Assembly (NCBI RefSeq): GCF_024496085.1
Contig: NZ_CP101751.1
Location: 1,922,001-1,986,000 of the forward strand
Direction: 5' to 3'
DNA length: 64,000 nucleotides
DNA from: Flavobacterium cerinum
GTDB taxonomy: Bacteria > Bacteroidota > Bacteroidia > Flavobacteriales > Flavobacteriaceae
Shown here: positions 61,439 to 64,000 of the stretch, in pieces
Layout of the letters: each line of letters begins with the position of its first letter
Position numbering within the stretch: the stretch's first letter is position 1
The notes under the pieces: generated by a model
What the model was told of the DNA's origin: nothing
Seen by the model: the letters and a program-made list of their open reading frames with translations, nothing else
Databases searched by the model: none
Program-made: the position numbers and the translations under genes

Positions 61439-64000
61439 TATTTCTTGATAGTTGAATTAATCTTCTTATTCACTCCGAAAATTTTTTCCTGTAAGTATTG
61501 GAAGAGTATGTAGAGTAAAGGAATCACAAATAAGCCCAATACTACACCGCTAAGCATTCCGATGGAGGCACTAACACTGATCGATCGGTTACCGACAGCG
61601 GTTCCGCCTGAAGCGAACATAAGCGGTATCATACCTACAATAAAAGCCAGTGACGTCATAATGATAGGTCGTATTCTCGAGCGTGCACCTTCTATAGCCG
61701 ACTCTATAATGGAAAGTCCTGATTGTCTTCTCTGAACGGCAAATTCTACAATTAGAATAGCATTTTTGGCTAGTAAACCGACAAGCATGATAAGTCCCAC
61801 CTGAACGTAAATATTGTTATCCAATCCTACAGCTTTAATTCCTAAAAAGGCACCCAAAACTCCGGTCGGAATAGAAAGCATGACGGCTAACGGTAACAGA
61901 TAACTTTCATATTGCGCAGCTAAAAGGAAGAAAACGAACAAAAGACAAAGTCGAAAAATGGCGATGGTTTGATTTCCGGCCGCTTTCTCCTCAAGGCTTA
62001 AACCGGTCCATTCATAACTATAATCCGATGGCAGTTTATCCATTACCGATTCAATATTTTGCATGATATCACCATTGCTAAAACCCGGTAATCCTACAGC
62101 CGTTATACTTACGGAATTGTACAAATTATAACGGTTTACCGATTCAGGACCATATACTTTTTTAAGCGTAACCAATGATTTTACAGGAACCATTTGCATA
62201 TCGGCATTTCGTACGAAGATCTCATTAAACGCTTCTTCGTCTGTTCTGAAAATACCGTCAGCCTTTACATTAACTCTGTAAAACTTACCGAAACGGGTAA
62301 AATCGGATGATTGATCACCGGAAAAATACGTCTGAATATTGTTGAGTAATTCCCGTACGCTTACGCCCATTTGTTTCGCTTTATCTTCATCAACTTCGAG
62401 TTCCAGTTGCGGATAATCGGCTCTGAAAGTGGTATAAGCATATTGTACACCCGGTTGCTGCATGATCTGTCCGATTACGTTATCGGCCATCGCTTTTAGT
62501 ACTGCGGGATCTTTAGCCATTCTGTCCTGTAATACAATTTCTGCACCGCTGGTAACACCGAAACCTTCTACCGGCGGACTTCTGAAAACCATTACTGAAC
62601 CTTCTTTTATGCCGGCGAGTTTACCGCTAACGATGCTCATTATTTCATCAATGTCTTTAACCGTTCCCCGTTCTTTTTTAGGCTTGAGTTTGATAAAACC
62701 CATCGCATAAGCCGGGCTGGCACTATTACTTAAAATATTAAAACCGGTAATACTGGTGTTGTTTTCAATAGCTTCTACATTGTCCAGTTGTGCCTGTATT
62801 TTTTCAACTGTGGCTGTAGTTCTGTCCAATGCCGTTCCGGGTGGCATGGTAAGACTGTAAATCATAAAACCGTCATCTTCCAGGGGAACAAAACTTTTTG
62901 GAGTCGACATCATACTGTATACCGCCAATGCGATTATAGCCGTCACAAATCCGGTGGCAATCCATTTTCTACCGATTAAAAAACGGATACCTCTGATGTA
63001 TCTTCCGGTCAGGTTGTTAAAAGAAGTATTAAAACCGGTAAAAAAGCGTTGTTTAAAACCGGATTTACCGTGGTGATCGTGATTATTCTTTAATAAAATG
63101 GCACATAGGGCAGGAGTTAGCGTTAGTGCATTAACCGCCGAAATAATAATAGCTATAGCAAGCGTATAAGCAAACTGTTTATAAAATATACCCGATGAAC
63201 CGGTCATAAATCCGATAGGGATAAATACAGCCGACATAACTAAGGTAATTGAAATAACCGCTCCTGTAATTTCAGACATTGCATTGTGAGTGGCTTCTCT
63301 GGGACTCAAACCGGCATCTTCTTCCATTTTACTGTGAACTGCTTCGACGACTACGATAGCATCATCGACCACAATACCAATTGCCAGTACTAAGGCAAAA
63401 AGGGTCAATATATTTATCGTAAATCCGAGAATCAACAGGAAGAAAAACGTACCTACAATCGCTACGGGTACCGCGATAGCCGGAATAATAGTCGAGCGCC
63501 AGTCCTGAAGAAATAGAAAAACCACAATAAATACCAAAAGGAAAGCTTCAATCAGTGTCGATTTAACCTGTCCGGTAGCCTCATCAAGACGCTCTTTCGT
63601 ACTCATTACGTTTACGTATTTTATACCGGGAGGGAATGATTTTGACAATCGTTCAATTTCACGATTAACACCAATTTCGATGTCATTCGCATTGGAACCT
63701 GAAGTTTGCAGAATCGCAATTGTAACGGCATTTTTACCGTCGGATTTATTATCACCGCTATAAGAAATTGAGCCAAACTCAATGCGGGCAATATCTTTAA
63801 GACGCAATAAATTACCACCGGTATTTTTAACGACGATATCAGCATATTGTTCGGGTTTGTTTTTCTTCCCTTTATAGCGGATAACATATTCCAAAGCCGA
63901 TTGTGATTCTTCTCCTAATTTTCCGGGAGCCGACTCAAGACTTTGGTCAGCGATAGCATTGGTTACATCGGAAGGAACCAGTCCGGCATTGGCCATTTTT
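61438..64000 (-). CDS. RND (HAE1) efflux pump, N-terminus outside window
   Basis: About 850 C-terminal residues of a full pump (about 1,050) are in the window. The proton-relay region AIGIVVDDAIVVVE, the TM11-12 region PTGVLGAFLGIKAVG and the AKNAILIVEFA segment are those of AcrB/MexB-type pumps. It exports small hydrophobic compounds together with the outer-membrane factor next to it. The first 180 residues and the membrane-fusion protein gene are to the right of the window. Confidence 0.93.
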   Translation of the reverse strand, partial: KMANAGLVPSDVTNAIADQSLESAPGKLGEESQSALEYVIRYKGKKNKPEQYADIVVKNTGGNLLRLKDIARIEFGSISYSGDNKSDGKNAVTIAILQTSGSNANDIEIGVNREIERLSKSFPPGIKYVNVMSTKERLDEATGQVKSTLIEAFLLVFIVVFLFLQDWRSTIIPAIAVPVAIVGTFFFLLILGFTINILTLFALVLAIGIVVDDAIVVVEAVHSKMEEDAGLSPREATHNAMSEITGAVISITLVMSAVFIPIGFMTGSSGIFYKQFAYTLAIAIIISAVNALTLTPALCAILLKNNHDHHGKSGFKQRFFTGFNTSFNNLTGRYIRGIRFLIGRKWIATGFVTAIIALAVYSMMSTPKSFVPLEDDGFMIYSLTMPPGTALDRTTATVEKIQAQLDNVEAIENNTSITGFNILSNSASPAYAMGFIKLKPKKERGTVKDIDEIMSIVSGKLAGIKEGSVMVFRSPPVEGFGVTSGAEIVLQDRMAKDPAVLKAMADNVIGQIMQQPGVQYAYTTFRADYPQLELEVDEDKAKQMGVSVRELLNNIQTYFSGDQSSDFTRFGKFYRVNVKADGIFRTDEEAFNEIFVRNADMQMVPVKSLVTLKKVYGPESVNRYNLYNSVSITAVGLPGFSNGDIMQNIESVMDKLPSDYSYEWTGLSLEEKAAGNQTIAIFRLCLLFVFFLLAAQYESYLLPLAVMLSIPTGVLGAFLGIKAVGLDNNIYVQVGLIMLVGLLAKNAILIVEFAVQRRQSGLSIIESAIEGARSRIRPIIMTSLAFIVGMIPLMFASGGTAVGNRSISVSASIGMLSGVVLGLFVIPLLYILFQYLQEKIFGVNKKINSTIKK

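Noticed and set aside
1..64000. tRNA, rRNA, CRISPR array, insertion sequence or prophage
   Set aside because: I looked on both strands for tRNA T-loop patterns, regularly spaced repeats, transposase motifs and phage genes and found none convincing.

Overview
This looks like chromosomal DNA of a flavobacterium (Bacteroidota, family Flavobacteriaceae or close). The evidence is AT-rich intergenic DNA, repeated Bacteroidota-type promoters (TAnnTTTG at -7), hardly any Shine-Dalgarno sequences, many short SPII lipoproteins, type IX secretion (T9SS) C-terminal sorting domains, SusC/BtuB-type TonB receptors, BshC, DUF4252, DUF5777 and YceI proteins. I see no rRNA, tRNA, CRISPR array, insertion sequence or prophage. 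Both ends cut a gene: a serine hydrolase on the left and an RND efflux pump on the right.

Layout. 1-7.8 kb: truncated serine hydrolase, small lipoproteins, a DUF721 protein, an amidohydrolase with a His/Cys-rich N-terminus, a haem-motif lipoprotein, ndk and bshC. 7.8-11 kb: an RNA repair and ribosome-rescue operon (rtcB, prfH, a TPR gene) behind what looks like a leader-peptide transcription attenuator. 11-18 kb: YceI, small cytochrome-like proteins, an OB-fold protein, a DUF5777 barrel, an ASPIC/UnbV T9SS protein, a diheme lipoprotein and another T9SS protein. 18-20.2 kb: thioesterase and rmuC. 20.4-25.8 kb: a class I lanthipeptide cluster (XRE regulator, precursor, LanC, and LanB split into two genes). 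25.8-27.8 kb: pseudouridine synthase, VOC protein and dienelactone hydrolase. 27.8-36.2 kb: a vitamin B12 uptake locus (btuD-btuC-btuF to the left; to the right a cobalamin riboswitch, btuB, two BtuG-like propellers and a T9SS protein).

36.3-38.5 kb: ECF sigma factor, probable anti-sigma and two DUF4252 proteins. 38.5-42.8 kb: a siderophore receptor with DUF4198 and PepSY proteins. 43-48.1 kb: small metabolic and regulatory genes including MarR and MocR regulators. 48.1-50.9 kb: an NTPase and DUF2200 pair, then a HipA-like kinase/DUF3037 pair in AT-richer DNA. 51-52.9 kb: a Tet(X)-like flavoprotein monooxygenase with an AraC regulator. 53.1-54.1 kb: two double-glycine-leader peptides flanking a CPBP membrane protease, probably a small bacteriocin and immunity locus. 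54.4-59.9 kb: PAP2 phosphatases and cell-envelope hypotheticals. 60-64 kb: RND efflux genes.

The strongest leads are the attenuator in front of rtcB-prfH, the double-glycine peptide/CPBP locus, and the lanthipeptide cluster with a split dehydratase and no local exporter. Function calls rest on motif recognition by eye; no database search was run.
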